Assembly: GCA_017555965.1 (NCBI GenBank)
Contig: JAFZFH010000162.1
Location: forward strand, 1 to 35,688
Direction: 5' to 3'
DNA: 35,688 bases
From: Bacteroidales bacterium
GTDB taxonomy: Bacteria; Bacteroidota; Bacteroidia; Bacteroidales; UBA932
Shown: piece by piece, positions 25,079 through 33,097 of the stretch
Layout of the letters: each line of letters starts with the position of its first letter
How positions within the stretch are numbered: position 1 is the stretch's first letter
Notes under the pieces: generated by a model
Told to the model about the DNA's origin: nothing
Database searches by the model: none
The model's input: only the letters and a program-made list of their open reading frames with translations
Translations under genes and position numbers: made by a program

Positions 25079-25860
25079 TGAGATCAAGAAATATATTGAC
25101 TGCAGTTCTTCTTGTGATGATGACTGCCGTGGCCTCTTATGCTCAGACATCGGAGGCGAAGACAATCTCCCTGGGAGATGAAATCATTCCGAATGATACT
25201 ACAAAGGTGCGCCGTTTCAAGAACCGCCTCATCATTCCGAAAGGGGAGTGGCAGTGCGGCCTGGCTGTGATGTATGCGGACTTTTCGAGTGATGATTCTG
25301 ACTATATGCTCATTCTTCAAGGACTGAATGCCAAAGCTTCTCTGTTCAAGGCGGCACCGGAAGCGGCCTATTCATTTGCAGACAATCATGCTGTAGGTGT
25401 GAGGTTCCAGTATGTCAATGTGAACGGTATGGTGGATACTGCCACAGCAGACCTTCTGGGTAATCTCGACATGTCTGTCGAGAACCTCAATGCAATGTCG
25501 AGATCGCTCAGTGCCAGTGTTTTTCAGAGGACATATGTCGGCCTGGACAATCAGGGAAGAGTAGGTATATTCTGGGACTACATACTTGCAATGAGCAGGA
25601 CTCAGTCACAGTTCTATGCCGGAGAATCATCGTCTGCATACAGTATCAAGAAAAAGTTAAACCTGGCGTTTGCTCCAGGATTTGTTTATTTCCCGATGAA
25701 CAATGTTTCAGTACAGGCAAGCATATCTCTTGCAGAACTTTCGTACAGCAATATGACTGCATATGATGACGGCAGTGTTGTAGGCGTACGTAATGCATGG
25801 AAGGCTCAGGCCAACCTTAACCTCTTGGGCATAAGTATGGGAATTACCGTGCATTTTTAG
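25075..25860 (+). CDS. Operon gene F: outer-membrane beta-barrel protein, 261 aa
   Basis: The signal peptide (MMRSRNILTAVLLVMMTAVA, cleavage after YAQ) precedes barrel-like strands: KGEWQCGLAVMYADFS, NHAVGVRFQYVNV, SASVFQRTYVGL, LNLAFAPGFVYFPM, and a C-terminal ISMGITVHF with a terminal Phe, the usual sorting signal for outer-membrane insertion. The order of these blocks follows gene E, so the two arose by duplication. The ATG at 25075 overlaps the gene E stop (ATGA); 25078 would serve equally. The next gene starts 1 bp after its TAG, so E, F and G are tightly coupled. Confidence 0.8.
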   Translation: MMRSRNILTAVLLVMMTAVASYAQTSEAKTISLGDEIIPNDTTKVRRFKNRLIIPKGEWQCGLAVMYADFSSDDSDYMLILQGLNAKASLFKAAPEAAYSFADNHAVGVRFQYVNVNGMVDTATADLLGNLDMSVENLNAMSRSLSASVFQRTYVGLDNQGRVGIFWDYILAMSRTQSQFYAGESSSAYSIKKKLNLAFAPGFVYFPMNNVSVQASISLAELSYSNMTAYDDGSVVGVRNAWKAQANLNLLGISMGITVHF

Positions 25861-25861
25861 G

Positions 25862-27520
25862 ATGAAGAAACTTATATACATAATATTTGCCATAACGGCT
25901 TTTGCTGGATGTATCACCAATGACATCCCATATCCTGTAGTCGAGCCGAAAGTGATTTCCGCAGACATTGAGGGTGCTGAAAAGGTCGAGGTCGACAATA
26001 CGCTCAGACTCATTACCGCTCACATAGCGGAGTATGTCGACATGAGGAATGTCAATGTGAAATCCATAGATGTGGATACGGAGATTGCAGAACTTTCTTC
26101 AGGAGTGATCGGCAGCCATGACCTCTCACAGCCGTGCAGATTCAGTATCCGTACGTATGACGATTATAAGTGGACGCTTGCAGCTGAGAAGCATGTCGAG
26201 AGATATTTCACTGTAGAAGGTCAGATCGGAAGCAGTGTCATTGATGAACATAACTGCAGGGCAATTGCAGTTGTCGGAAAGAAGACTGATATATCTGCAG
26301 TCAATGTGACTTCTCTCAAGCTTGGTCCGGAAGGTCTCAGTGACTATTCTGTGAGTATGTCCGAGATGAAGGATTTCACTCATGGACTTTCTGTAGATGT
26401 GACAGCATTCGGAGAGACTGAATCATGGATGCTTTTTGTCGAGGTTACAGAAGTGAACGTAGATATAAAGAAGATCAATCCATGGGCATGTGAGGCCTAC
26501 ATCACTGCTGCTGGTGTAGCCGGAAATGATAATGGATTCAACTACAGAGAGGCCGGTGCCTCAGATTGGCTCATCGTGGATGAAGCGGACATCGTTTCAG
26601 AAGGAGGTACATTCGTCGCTCATCTCAGAGGCCTGAATCCGGAGACAGACTACGAGATCGTAGCATATTCCGGATCGGAGATGACATCTGTATTTGAGTT
26701 TACTACAGAATCAGCAGTTCCTGTTCCTAACGGAAGTTTCGAATATGCAAGCAAGGTGAAAGGCAAGGACTATTACAAGTTCTATGATCCATCGTGTGGT
26801 GTTAAGGATGGTGAGTATATGTTCTGGGGCTCCGGTAATGGTGAAGGCACAGAAGGTGTAAGCGGATCAGCAAATATGGGTATCGTAATCACTTATATTG
26901 ATACGGAAGATAAGGTTGACGGCAGACAGTCTGTCAGAGCTCAGACCAGTCAGATGGCCGGAATTCTTGCGGCAGGTAACCTCTTTACCGGTCAGTTTGC
27001 AGGACTTGTCGGAACAAGTGGAGGTATGGTGAATTTCGGACGCCCATGGTCAAGCCGTCCGGTGGCTATGAAGCTCTATTGCAAATACGTGACAGGCAAG
27101 ATGGATATCATCAAAGGCGCTCCTGCAGGAATGACACTTACCAAAGAAGACTACGACCGTGCTGAAATCAAGTTTGCTTTAGGAGATTGGGACTATAGGA
27201 AGTATGGCGGTACCAAAGAGAATCCTGTGCATGTGAATACAACAGATTCACGTACATTTGTCGATTTCAACACAGATGCGTCCACTATCGCCAACGGAGG
27301 ACTCATAATCCATCATGACGGATACATCCTTAATGGAGGGTCGAAAGTCTCTGCCGCAACTGATCAGTGGGTGGAATATACGATACCGTTGGAATATCGG
27401 GATATTGAAAGACGCCCGACCCATATAATCATTTCATGTGCAGCATCTCAGTTCGGTGACTACTTTACCGGATACAGCAGTTCAAAACTTTGGATTGACG
27501 CAGTAGAACTGATATATTAA
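25862..27520 (+). CDS. Operon gene G: PCMD-domain surface lipoprotein, 552 aa
   Basis: The lipoprotein signal ends AFAGC (Cys16). The N-terminal region (about 20-200) is beta-rich and does not share the DUF4493 pattern or the T-R/K site of genes A-D; it resembles Ig-like or plug-like modules but I cannot name it. An Fn3-like domain follows (about 213-285; LNPETDYEIVAYSGSEM), then PCMD (about 288-552; PNGSFEYA, YKFYDP, MFWGSGNGEG, LAAGNLFTGQF, NFGRPWSSRP, DYFTGYSSSKLWID). This C-terminal half is strikingly like that of gene D. Last gene of the unit; its TAA is one base from the stop of the converging permease gene and no terminator is visible. Confidence 0.8.
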   Translation: MKKLIYIIFAITAFAGCITNDIPYPVVEPKVISADIEGAEKVEVDNTLRLITAHIAEYVDMRNVNVKSIDVDTEIAELSSGVIGSHDLSQPCRFSIRTYDDYKWTLAAEKHVERYFTVEGQIGSSVIDEHNCRAIAVVGKKTDISAVNVTSLKLGPEGLSDYSVSMSEMKDFTHGLSVDVTAFGETESWMLFVEVTEVNVDIKKINPWACEAYITAAGVAGNDNGFNYREAGASDWLIVDEADIVSEGGTFVAHLRGLNPETDYEIVAYSGSEMTSVFEFTTESAVPVPNGSFEYASKVKGKDYYKFYDPSCGVKDGEYMFWGSGNGEGTEGVSGSANMGIVITYIDTEDKVDGRQSVRAQTSQMAGILAAGNLFTGQFAGLVGTSGGMVNFGRPWSSRPVAMKLYCKYVTGKMDIIKGAPAGMTLTKEDYDRAEIKFALGDWDYRKYGGTKENPVHVNTTDSRTFVDFNTDASTIANGGLIIHHDGYILNGGSKVSAATDQWVEYTIPLEYRDIERRPTHIIISCAASQFGDYFTGYSSSKLWIDAVELIY

Positions 27521-27521
27521 T

Positions 27522-28640
27522 CTACATGAAGAGCATGGCAGCAAATCCTGCTGCCAATGCAACAAAGCAGTTGATGAGCTTCGCCCAGGCGAAGCTCTTT
27601 CTGCTTTCTGCCAGAAGCGGAATCGATGAGTGTCCGTCCTGTGAAATGGAGCTTGCCATAAGGACAGGGAACGGTACGACTCCGGCGGCAAAAAGAGTCA
27701 CGAAGACCATGTGCGGCCCCGATTCAGGTATGATTCCTATGAGGGTGGCAAGAATGATCATAAGAGCAGTGTTGTCACTGATCCAATGCTCTATGTCTAC
27801 ATGCTGAAGAGCGAATCCGAGTATCAGAAGGACTCCGAAAGTCCATGCAAATGTAGTAGGGAGATGTTTCCTTACGATATGCTTCCAAAGGTGTTCTTCA
27901 ACAAAGTTGTCGGAAGCAAAAAGGAGTACGAACAGCACGATTACGCTCAGGCCTGCAAAAAGTACGTTCATCCAGTCTTCACTCAGAAGATCGATTCCAT
28001 GATGGTGCTCGTGCATGTGGACATGCTCATGTGCCTGAATGTGTGCATGCTCATGAGTGTGTGCGGCGTGGTCGTGAGCGAGATGTCCGCTTGCCAGAGC
28101 AGCAATGAACAAGGCAAGTCCTACGAACATCAGGATACGTTTCCATCCGAAGTGGCGTTTTCTGCTGTCGCTGTCTGACTCATGATAACCGTCAGTGCAG
28201 CTGGTTTCAGCTCCACATTCAGAGTGGTCATGCTTGTCACAGTTTCTTGAGTGAATCTTGTCGTGGAAGAAATCCACAGTCACACCTGCAATGATCGCAA
28301 GGACGAAAAGTACCGCAAAAAGAATGAGGGCCTGTTCAGGAATCATCGCCAGCATCACGAATGCCTCGTCACCGGATGACGCAATCATCATCGCTACAAG
28401 AGCACCGAAGCTGAACATTCTATGGGTATACAGGGACACGGTTGCGAAGCCTCCCATACATCCCGGGATTGAACCAAGTAAAGACGCAATGACTACCTGA
28501 CCGAATTTGGTCTTCTTAAGTCCTTTGAACACCAAGCCCTTCGACTCGATGTTCAATGACTCGATCATCATCATCATCACCACCACCAGTCCTGTAATAA
28601 GAACTGAATTCCTTAGCGCCTCAATTATTATCTCGATCAT
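27522..28640 (-). CDS. ArsP_2-type metal permease with His-rich loop
   Basis: This 372-aa integral membrane protein fits the family called putative manganese transporter or ArsP_2 (about ten membrane segments, two repeated halves). The first half has LGSIPGCMGGFATVSLYTHR and the second LIGIIPESGPHMVFVTLF, matched Gly-x-x-Pro half-repeats. A cytoplasmic or periplasmic loop at about 190-216 is extremely His-rich (HDHAAHTHEHAHIQAHEHVH plus a further HHH), with a second Cys/His cluster at about 130-150 (CDKHDHSEC), both suited to binding Zn, Ni, Mn or Cd. Substrate is unknown. The start ATG overlaps the stop of the DUF1573 gene (TAATG), so the two are translationally coupled and convergent with the surface operon. 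Confidence 0.8.
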   Translation of the reverse strand: MIEIIIEALRNSVLITGLVVVMMMMIESLNIESKGLVFKGLKKTKFGQVVIASLLGSIPGCMGGFATVSLYTHRMFSFGALVAMMIASSGDEAFVMLAMIPEQALILFAVLFVLAIIAGVTVDFFHDKIHSRNCDKHDHSECGAETSCTDGYHESDSDSRKRHFGWKRILMFVGLALFIAALASGHLAHDHAAHTHEHAHIQAHEHVHMHEHHHGIDLLSEDWMNVLFAGLSVIVLFVLLFASDNFVEEHLWKHIVRKHLPTTFAWTFGVLLILGFALQHVDIEHWISDNTALMIILATLIGIIPESGPHMVFVTLFAAGVVPFPVLMASSISQDGHSSIPLLAESRKSFAWAKLINCFVALAAGFAAMLFM

Positions 28641-29731
28641 TATTCAATATAACCGGCTATGAATAGATTGACTATAGGGCGGAGAGGGGAGTTGGTTGTC
28701 AATGTGATGATGGTCAGTGACTCACCCTTGCCCACATCTGCAGTATCCAGCTCGATCTTGAAAGTTATTGACTCTCCAGGAGCAGCTTCCGGAATCGCTT
28801 CAGCTGTAATCTTCGCATCAGCATCCACCTTGAACACTTTGAACGGAGCCTTGCCGTCGTTCTTGAAAGTATACTCGGCGACCACCTTCTGCCCCTGTTT
28901 TACCTTACCGAACGAATAGGTGCTTTCCTTGAATGCAGGTCTAGGGCCGTTTCTCTTCTCATCAGCAGTCACATTGCTGAAATCCTCCCTGGTAAATGCC
29001 CAGAATCCGATTTTCTTGTCGCCCTCACTGCTGGTATATGTCTTGCCGTTAACGACAGGAATGGCCCAGTAGTAGTTCTTACCCCAAAGAGAACGGTCTG
29101 CTGTTATTGTATAGGTAAGCTCAGCAGTGCTTCTTGCAGGAATCGGATTAGGTGATACAGATAAATTCAGATTCTTCGACACATCATTGAATGATACGGT
29201 CATAGGTGCATTCGACAGATTGGCGATCATGATTGCCTCGCTCTTCTGACTGTTCTGGTCCATGTTGCCGCACTTATTGATGTTTTCCTTCAATCCGAGG
29301 GTTCCGTATGAAACAGGGTACAGTTCCTCAAGAGGCTTGATCTTGTCGAGAGAAACGCCACGAAGCTTCAGGATCACCGGCTTCTTCATCTCCGATATGT
29401 ACATGGTCAGACTCTTGTCGAAAGGATATGGTCCTTCGTCATTTGAATATGTCACAGACACTGTACCTGTCTTTCCGGGACGGATAGGCTCCTTAGTCCA
29501 GTCAACGTTTGTACAGCCGCATGTGGTAGTGACGTTGTAGATCACTACCGGCTTATTTCCTGTATTGGTCAGTGTGAATGTACACGACACAGGACCACTG
29601 TCCCAAAGGATGTCGCCGAAATTGTGAACGAATTTATCTATTTCCAGTCCGTCTGTTATTTTTTCCTGCGCTGACGCTCCAAAACAAGAAAGCATCAGGG
29701 CTGCTGCAAGTGCAGTGAATAATCTCTTCAT
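28640..29731 (-). CDS. DUF1573-domain exported protein
   Basis: The longest frame begins at 29770, but MKRLFTALAAALMLSCFGA from the ATG at 29731 is a clean signal peptide, so that start (363 aa) is preferred; the ATGs at 29737 and 29734 are equally close. After the signal, residues about 22-120 form a DUF1573 (ASH/Ig-like) module with the hallmark HNFGDI, LTNTGNKPVVI and TTTCGCTNVDW. A second, similar module ends the protein (about 265-363; STYSFGKVKQGQKVVAEYTF, KNDGKAPFKVF). It is probably periplasmic or surface-exposed. LSCFGASAQ allows either a lipobox-like Cys or SPI cleavage at SAQ. It is coupled to the metal permease by TAATG, so the two may work together, but no functional link is known to me. 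Confidence 0.82.
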   Translation of the reverse strand: MKRLFTALAAALMLSCFGASAQEKITDGLEIDKFVHNFGDILWDSGPVSCTFTLTNTGNKPVVIYNVTTTCGCTNVDWTKEPIRPGKTGTVSVTYSNDEGPYPFDKSLTMYISEMKKPVILKLRGVSLDKIKPLEELYPVSYGTLGLKENINKCGNMDQNSQKSEAIMIANLSNAPMTVSFNDVSKNLNLSVSPNPIPARSTAELTYTITADRSLWGKNYYWAIPVVNGKTYTSSEGDKKIGFWAFTREDFSNVTADEKRNGPRPAFKESTYSFGKVKQGQKVVAEYTFKNDGKAPFKVFKVDADAKITAEAIPEAAPGESITFKIELDTADVGKGESLTIITLTTNSPLRPIVNLFIAGYIE

Positions 29732-29789
29732 CATCATGTCGATTAATGTCAAACAACACAAAGATAACATAAATCACGCTATCCCTGTC

Positions 29790-29819
29790 TTTGAATATTC
29801 AAATTATTCACTAAATTTG
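29790..29819 (+). promoter_or_regulatory. Promoter of the ferredoxin gene
   Basis: TTTG at 29790-29793, 18 bp, then TAAATTTG at 29812-29819. Both boxes match. The leader to the ATG at 29885 would be about 58 nt and A+T-rich. The divergent DUF1573 promoter must lie in the same 150-bp gap; the minus-strand ATAATTTG here is only a near match. Confidence 0.8.
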
Positions 29820-29884
29820 CATTACCAATGCGGTATAGGCATTGTAAATGCATTGATAACATTAACATTTAAAAGGATAATACA

Positions 29885-30052
29885 ATGGCTTACAGAATTA
29901 CAGAAGACTGCGCAGCATGCGGATCATGCATGGCAGAGTGCCCTACAGGCGCAATTTCAGAGGGTGATATCTACAAGATCGATCCTAACGTATGCATCGA
30001 CTGCGGTACATGTGCAGACGCTTGCCCAATGGGTGCAATCGTTTCTGAGTAA
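29885..30052 (+). CDS. 2[4Fe-4S] ferredoxin, 55 aa
   Basis: This short gene encodes a clostridial-type ferredoxin: MAYRITEDCAACGSCMAECP at the start, then CIDCGTCADACP. The two C-x2-C-x2-C-x3-C-P motifs (Cys9, 12, 15, 19 and Cys37, 40, 43, 47) bind two [4Fe-4S] clusters. It is cytosolic and at 55 aa is a full-length member of the family. A good promoter lies upstream and a perfect bidirectional terminator downstream, so it is monocistronic and likely abundant. It is a natural electron acceptor for pyruvate:ferredoxin oxidoreductase, the 3' part of whose gene lies 3.6 kb away. A 122-codon frame in another phase covers it but is a shadow. Confidence 0.96.
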   Translation: MAYRITEDCAACGSCMAECPTGAISEGDIYKIDPNVCIDCGTCADACPMGAIVSE

Positions 30053-30065
30053 TCTCAGCACAACA

Positions 30066-30109
30066 AATCAAAAAGAAGCCTGACCAACCGGTCAGGCTTC
30101 TTTTTGATT
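30066..30109. terminator. Bidirectional terminator, 20-bp perfect stem
   Basis: AATCAAAAAGAAGCCTGACC (30066-30085) is exactly reverse-complementary to 30090-30109, with a 4-nt loop (AACC). The A-run and T-run at the base give a T-tract in both directions, so it ends the ferredoxin on the plus strand and the M16 peptidase on the minus strand. Confidence 0.95.
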
Positions 30110-30123
30110 ATTGACGAGTATCC

Positions 30124-32919
30124 TTAGTTCTTAGGAGCAGATACGATCTGTACAAGGTTGTTCTGTGCAAGGATTGCCTGAAGGACAGCCTTTACATCCT
30201 CTGCAGTTACAGAGTTTACTGCTGCCTCATACTCCTTGTCAGAGTTGATGCCGAATTCATACCAGTTGTCGAGTGTGTTCATCCAGTATGAGTTGCTGAT
30301 TCTGGACTCAGGAATGTTCTTCTTGAGGTTCTCTACAGCCTTGCTCATCTGCTCTGCAGTAGGACCGTTCTGTGCAAGGTCGTTGAGACCCTTGACAGCA
30401 AGCTCGATAAGCTTTGGAGCGGCCTCTGGGTTAGTGTCGAAACTGATCTGGATGACAGCTCTTTCGATAGGTGATCTCTGACCTGCCATAGCTGTTCCTA
30501 CACCATAAGTACCACCCTCATCCTCGCGGATAGTCTTTGTATAGATCATGTCGATCACATAGTTCGCAACTTCGAGAGCAACCTCAGTCTTGGTGTCGAT
30601 AGGCATGTAAGCAGAATAAACCTGCAGTACAGTTGACTTAGGAGTTGCCATTGCAAGCTCTACAGTCTCCTTTACTTCTCCCTTTGCAAAGTTGATGAGG
30701 TTTGCCTTATTGATCTCGCGTGCCTTCTTGTTCTTTGCGATAGAACCGATATACTTCTCAACCATAGGCTTGAGTGTCTCAAGATCAACGTTACCGACAA
30801 TTGTAAGAGTAGCACCGCCGGCATTCTTGAAGAGCTCACGGTATACCTTCTCGATAGTTGCAAGATTTGCCTTCTCAACAACAGACTCGTCAAGACCGAC
30901 AACGCGTGGGTTATTGTCGTAAAGAATCTTGTTCAGCTCCTGCTGGAACTGGAAGTCAGGGTTTGAAAGGATGTTAGGAAGGAGTGCCTTGATCTGCTGG
31001 ATACCCGGCTCAAACTCGTTCTGGTCGAATCTAGGGTCAGCAAAATAAAGGTACGCTATCTGGAGAGCTGTCTCGAGATCCTTAGGTGTAGACTGTCCCT
31101 GTACTCCGTGACGGGTATTGCTGATGTATGGAGTTACAGAAAGGCTCTTTCCTGCTACCATCTTAGGAACCTGTGTGCCTGAGAACTTCGAGATACCTGA
31201 ATTCTGGATGAAGAGTCCCCAGATATTCTCCTCGAATGATGTGAGATCCTCTGTAGCGACAGCGTTCTTACCACCCATGAGCTCGATGTTGAACAATACC
31301 TGATCCTTCTTGTACTGAGTAGGAAGAACCACCACCTTTATGCCGTTCTTGAGAGTCCACTCTGTAGCTCCGAACTGATTCTTGCTTTCGTTCTTTACAG
31401 CTGAGCCCTTAAGAGCGTCAGCATTGAGGAACGGCTCATTGAAGTTCTCCTCAGCATTCGCCTCGATTTCAGCTTCGGCAACAGCTGCAAGAACGCCAAG
31501 AAGTTCAGCCTCAGTAGGATTTGCGAGACCCTCCTTCTCTGGACCCTGGTATGTGATGATGATGTTCTCAGAAGGGAGAAGCTGAGCAGCTACCTGATTG
31601 AGAACCTGTGCATTTACCTGTGCGCAGACAGCCTGAACGATCTGAAGCTCAGTCTCTGGAGTAAGGTATGCCTCGTTGTCGAAGAAGTTGCTGAGAAGAG
31701 GACGTACGAGCTCAGCGTTCTTGCGGGTAGAAGCAGCCTCTACAGCCTTCTCGCATCTGCTGATAAGGTCATCCTTGACACGCTGGACCTCACCCTCGTT
31801 GAAGCCGAATCTCTTCATCTTCTCGATCTCTGTCATGAGAGCGGTGAATGCCTCTACAGATGCACCATCCTTGAAGAGTACAGCTGCGTTGTATGCCTCA
31901 CATGCGTTGCAGAGGTCGTTTGTGAAGAAACCCGCTGCAAAGAAAGGTGCATTTGGAGCTGCTGCGATATCGTTGAATCTCTCGCTCATGATGTTTGAAA
32001 TGATCATGAGGAGGAGGTCGTTCATATATGCGCCATCTGTATTCTGGAACTCAACCGGGATAGGGTCATGTTTCCAGAGGATGTCGATACGTGAGTTCTG
32101 TGCCTCAGGATCTGTGATGATACCTACGACTGGTTCAGCATTGAAAGGAAGAGCCGGCTCCTCCTTTACTGCGACCTCTCCTGCAGGGATGCTGCCGAAG
32201 AGTTCCTTAATCTTCTGCTCAACCTTGTCTACATCTACATCGCCTACAACGATAACTGCCTGATTGTGTGGCTGATACCATTTTGTGTAGAAGTTAGTGA
32301 GGCTCTCGTACTTGAATGTCTTGAGCTGCTCCTCGCCTCCGATGAGGGTTCTTCTTGCATAGTGTGTATCACCATAAAGATATGGGAGCTGCTTCTCGAA
32401 CATTCTCCAGCTTGCATCGCTTCTCTGTCTCTTCTCCTCGAGAATCACACCTCTCTCTGCATCAATCTCTTCAGGATTGCATGTGACATAGTGTGAATAG
32501 TCGTGAAGGATAAGGAGGCATGAATCGATGATGCTCTCTCTTACTACAGGGATGTTGTTGAGCATATACTGTGTCTGCTCGAAACCGGTAGACGCGTTGA
32601 TGTTTCTTCCGAACTCGGCACCGATGCTCTGGAGGTATTCGAGAAGAGCCTTTCCTGGGAAGTGCTTTGTACCGTTGAAGCACATGTGCTCGAGGAAGTG
32701 TGCAAGACCATCCTGATCGTCAGCTTCCTGATATGCACCTGCGTTAGTTGCAAGGTAGAACTCGGCTCTCTGTGCAGGCTGGTCATTGTGGCGGATGTAG
32801 TATGTCAGACCGTTCTCAAGCTGACCTACCTTTACTTCTGGGTCATTTGGAAGCGGGTTCTGACCGAATGCAACCGCAGCGGCGAAAAGGGCCGCAATGA
32901 TGATTACTAAACGTTTCAT
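30124..32919 (-). CDS. M16-family zinc metallopeptidase
   Basis: From the ATG at 32919 (931 aa) the protein has a signal peptide (MKRLVIIIAALFAAAVAFGQ). The frame extends to 32958, but that lies at the predicted transcription start, so it is rejected. The inverted zinc motif HFLEH is at residues 74-78 (catalytic Glu77), and a downstream ERGVILEEKR carries the third zinc-ligand Glu, as in insulinase/pitrilysin (M16) enzymes. A second M16-like half (about 510-931) lacks HxxEH and is the usual inactive partner domain. An exported, periplasmic or surface PqqL-like peptidase that degrades small proteins or peptides is likely. It has its own TATATTTG promoter and ends at the shared bidirectional terminator. 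Confidence 0.92.
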   Translation of the reverse strand: MKRLVIIIAALFAAAVAFGQNPLPNDPEVKVGQLENGLTYYIRHNDQPAQRAEFYLATNAGAYQEADDQDGLAHFLEHMCFNGTKHFPGKALLEYLQSIGAEFGRNINASTGFEQTQYMLNNIPVVRESIIDSCLLILHDYSHYVTCNPEEIDAERGVILEEKRQRSDASWRMFEKQLPYLYGDTHYARRTLIGGEEQLKTFKYESLTNFYTKWYQPHNQAVIVVGDVDVDKVEQKIKELFGSIPAGEVAVKEEPALPFNAEPVVGIITDPEAQNSRIDILWKHDPIPVEFQNTDGAYMNDLLLMIISNIMSERFNDIAAAPNAPFFAAGFFTNDLCNACEAYNAAVLFKDGASVEAFTALMTEIEKMKRFGFNEGEVQRVKDDLISRCEKAVEAASTRKNAELVRPLLSNFFDNEAYLTPETELQIVQAVCAQVNAQVLNQVAAQLLPSENIIITYQGPEKEGLANPTEAELLGVLAAVAEAEIEANAEENFNEPFLNADALKGSAVKNESKNQFGATEWTLKNGIKVVVLPTQYKKDQVLFNIELMGGKNAVATEDLTSFEENIWGLFIQNSGISKFSGTQVPKMVAGKSLSVTPYISNTRHGVQGQSTPKDLETALQIAYLYFADPRFDQNEFEPGIQQIKALLPNILSNPDFQFQQELNKILYDNNPRVVGLDESVVEKANLATIEKVYRELFKNAGGATLTIVGNVDLETLKPMVEKYIGSIAKNKKAREINKANLINFAKGEVKETVELAMATPKSTVLQVYSAYMPIDTKTEVALEVANYVIDMIYTKTIREDEGGTYGVGTAMAGQRSPIERAVIQISFDTNPEAAPKLIELAVKGLNDLAQNGPTAEQMSKAVENLKKNIPESRISNSYWMNTLDNWYEFGINSDKEYEAAVNSVTAEDVKAVLQAILAQNNLVQIVSAPKN

Positions 32920-32965
32920 GTTTTTATAGGTTATTAATATGATTTTCAATATCTGCAATAACTTG

Positions 32966-32973
32966 CAAATATA
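32966..32973 (-). promoter_or_regulatory. -7 box of the M16 peptidase gene
   Basis: On the minus strand TATATTTG matches TAnnTTTG and predicts a transcript starting near 32960, giving a leader of about 40 nt to the ATG at 32919. It decides against the start at 32958. Confidence 0.7.
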
Positions 32974-33002
32974 TAAAAAATATGGGAAAGATTCTTCGCT
33001 AT

Positions 33003-33039
33003 CGCTCAGAATGACAATGTGGTGCGCTCAGAATGACAA
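33003..33039. repeat. Two 15-bp direct repeats, intergenic
   Basis: CGCTCAGAATGACAA occurs at 33003-33017 and again at 33025-33039, 22 bp apart. The preceding bases (GATTCTTCGCTAT) belong to the same motif. Similar 'TTCTTCGCT...CGCTCAGAATGACA' sequences are a familiar dispersed intergenic repeat type in gut-bacterial genomes, so this may be one copy of a genome-wide family. Confidence 0.6.
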
Positions 33040-33079
33040 CTGTAAGTATTATCCTTAACAATGTGAAGGATCTTTTTAC

Positions 33080-33087
33080 TAATTTTG
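33080..33087 (+). promoter_or_regulatory. -7 box of the LysR-type gene
   Basis: TAATTTTG matches TAnnTTTG and ends 10 bp before the ATG at 33098. The leader would be only a few nucleotides, so the second ATG at 33104 may be the real start. Confidence 0.55.
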
Positions 33088-33097
33088 TGAAAAATAA

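Noticed and set aside
28015-28080. Apparent short tandem repeat of CATG/TGTG units
   Set aside because: It is the codon pattern of the His-rich loop in the permease (runs of His codons), not an independent repeat.
27711-28178. 155-codon plus-strand frame inside the metal permease gene
   Set aside because: Antisense shadow of a clear membrane protein; its Met/Cys/Val richness comes from reverse reading of His codons.
29715-30083. 122-codon frame overlapping the ferredoxin gene
   Set aside because: Out of phase with the ferredoxin, starts at GTG upstream of the ferredoxin promoter and runs into the terminator.
31676-32263. 195-codon plus-strand frame inside the M16 peptidase gene
   Set aside because: Antisense to the coding strand of a conserved peptidase with promoter and signal peptide; Ser-rich shadow composition.
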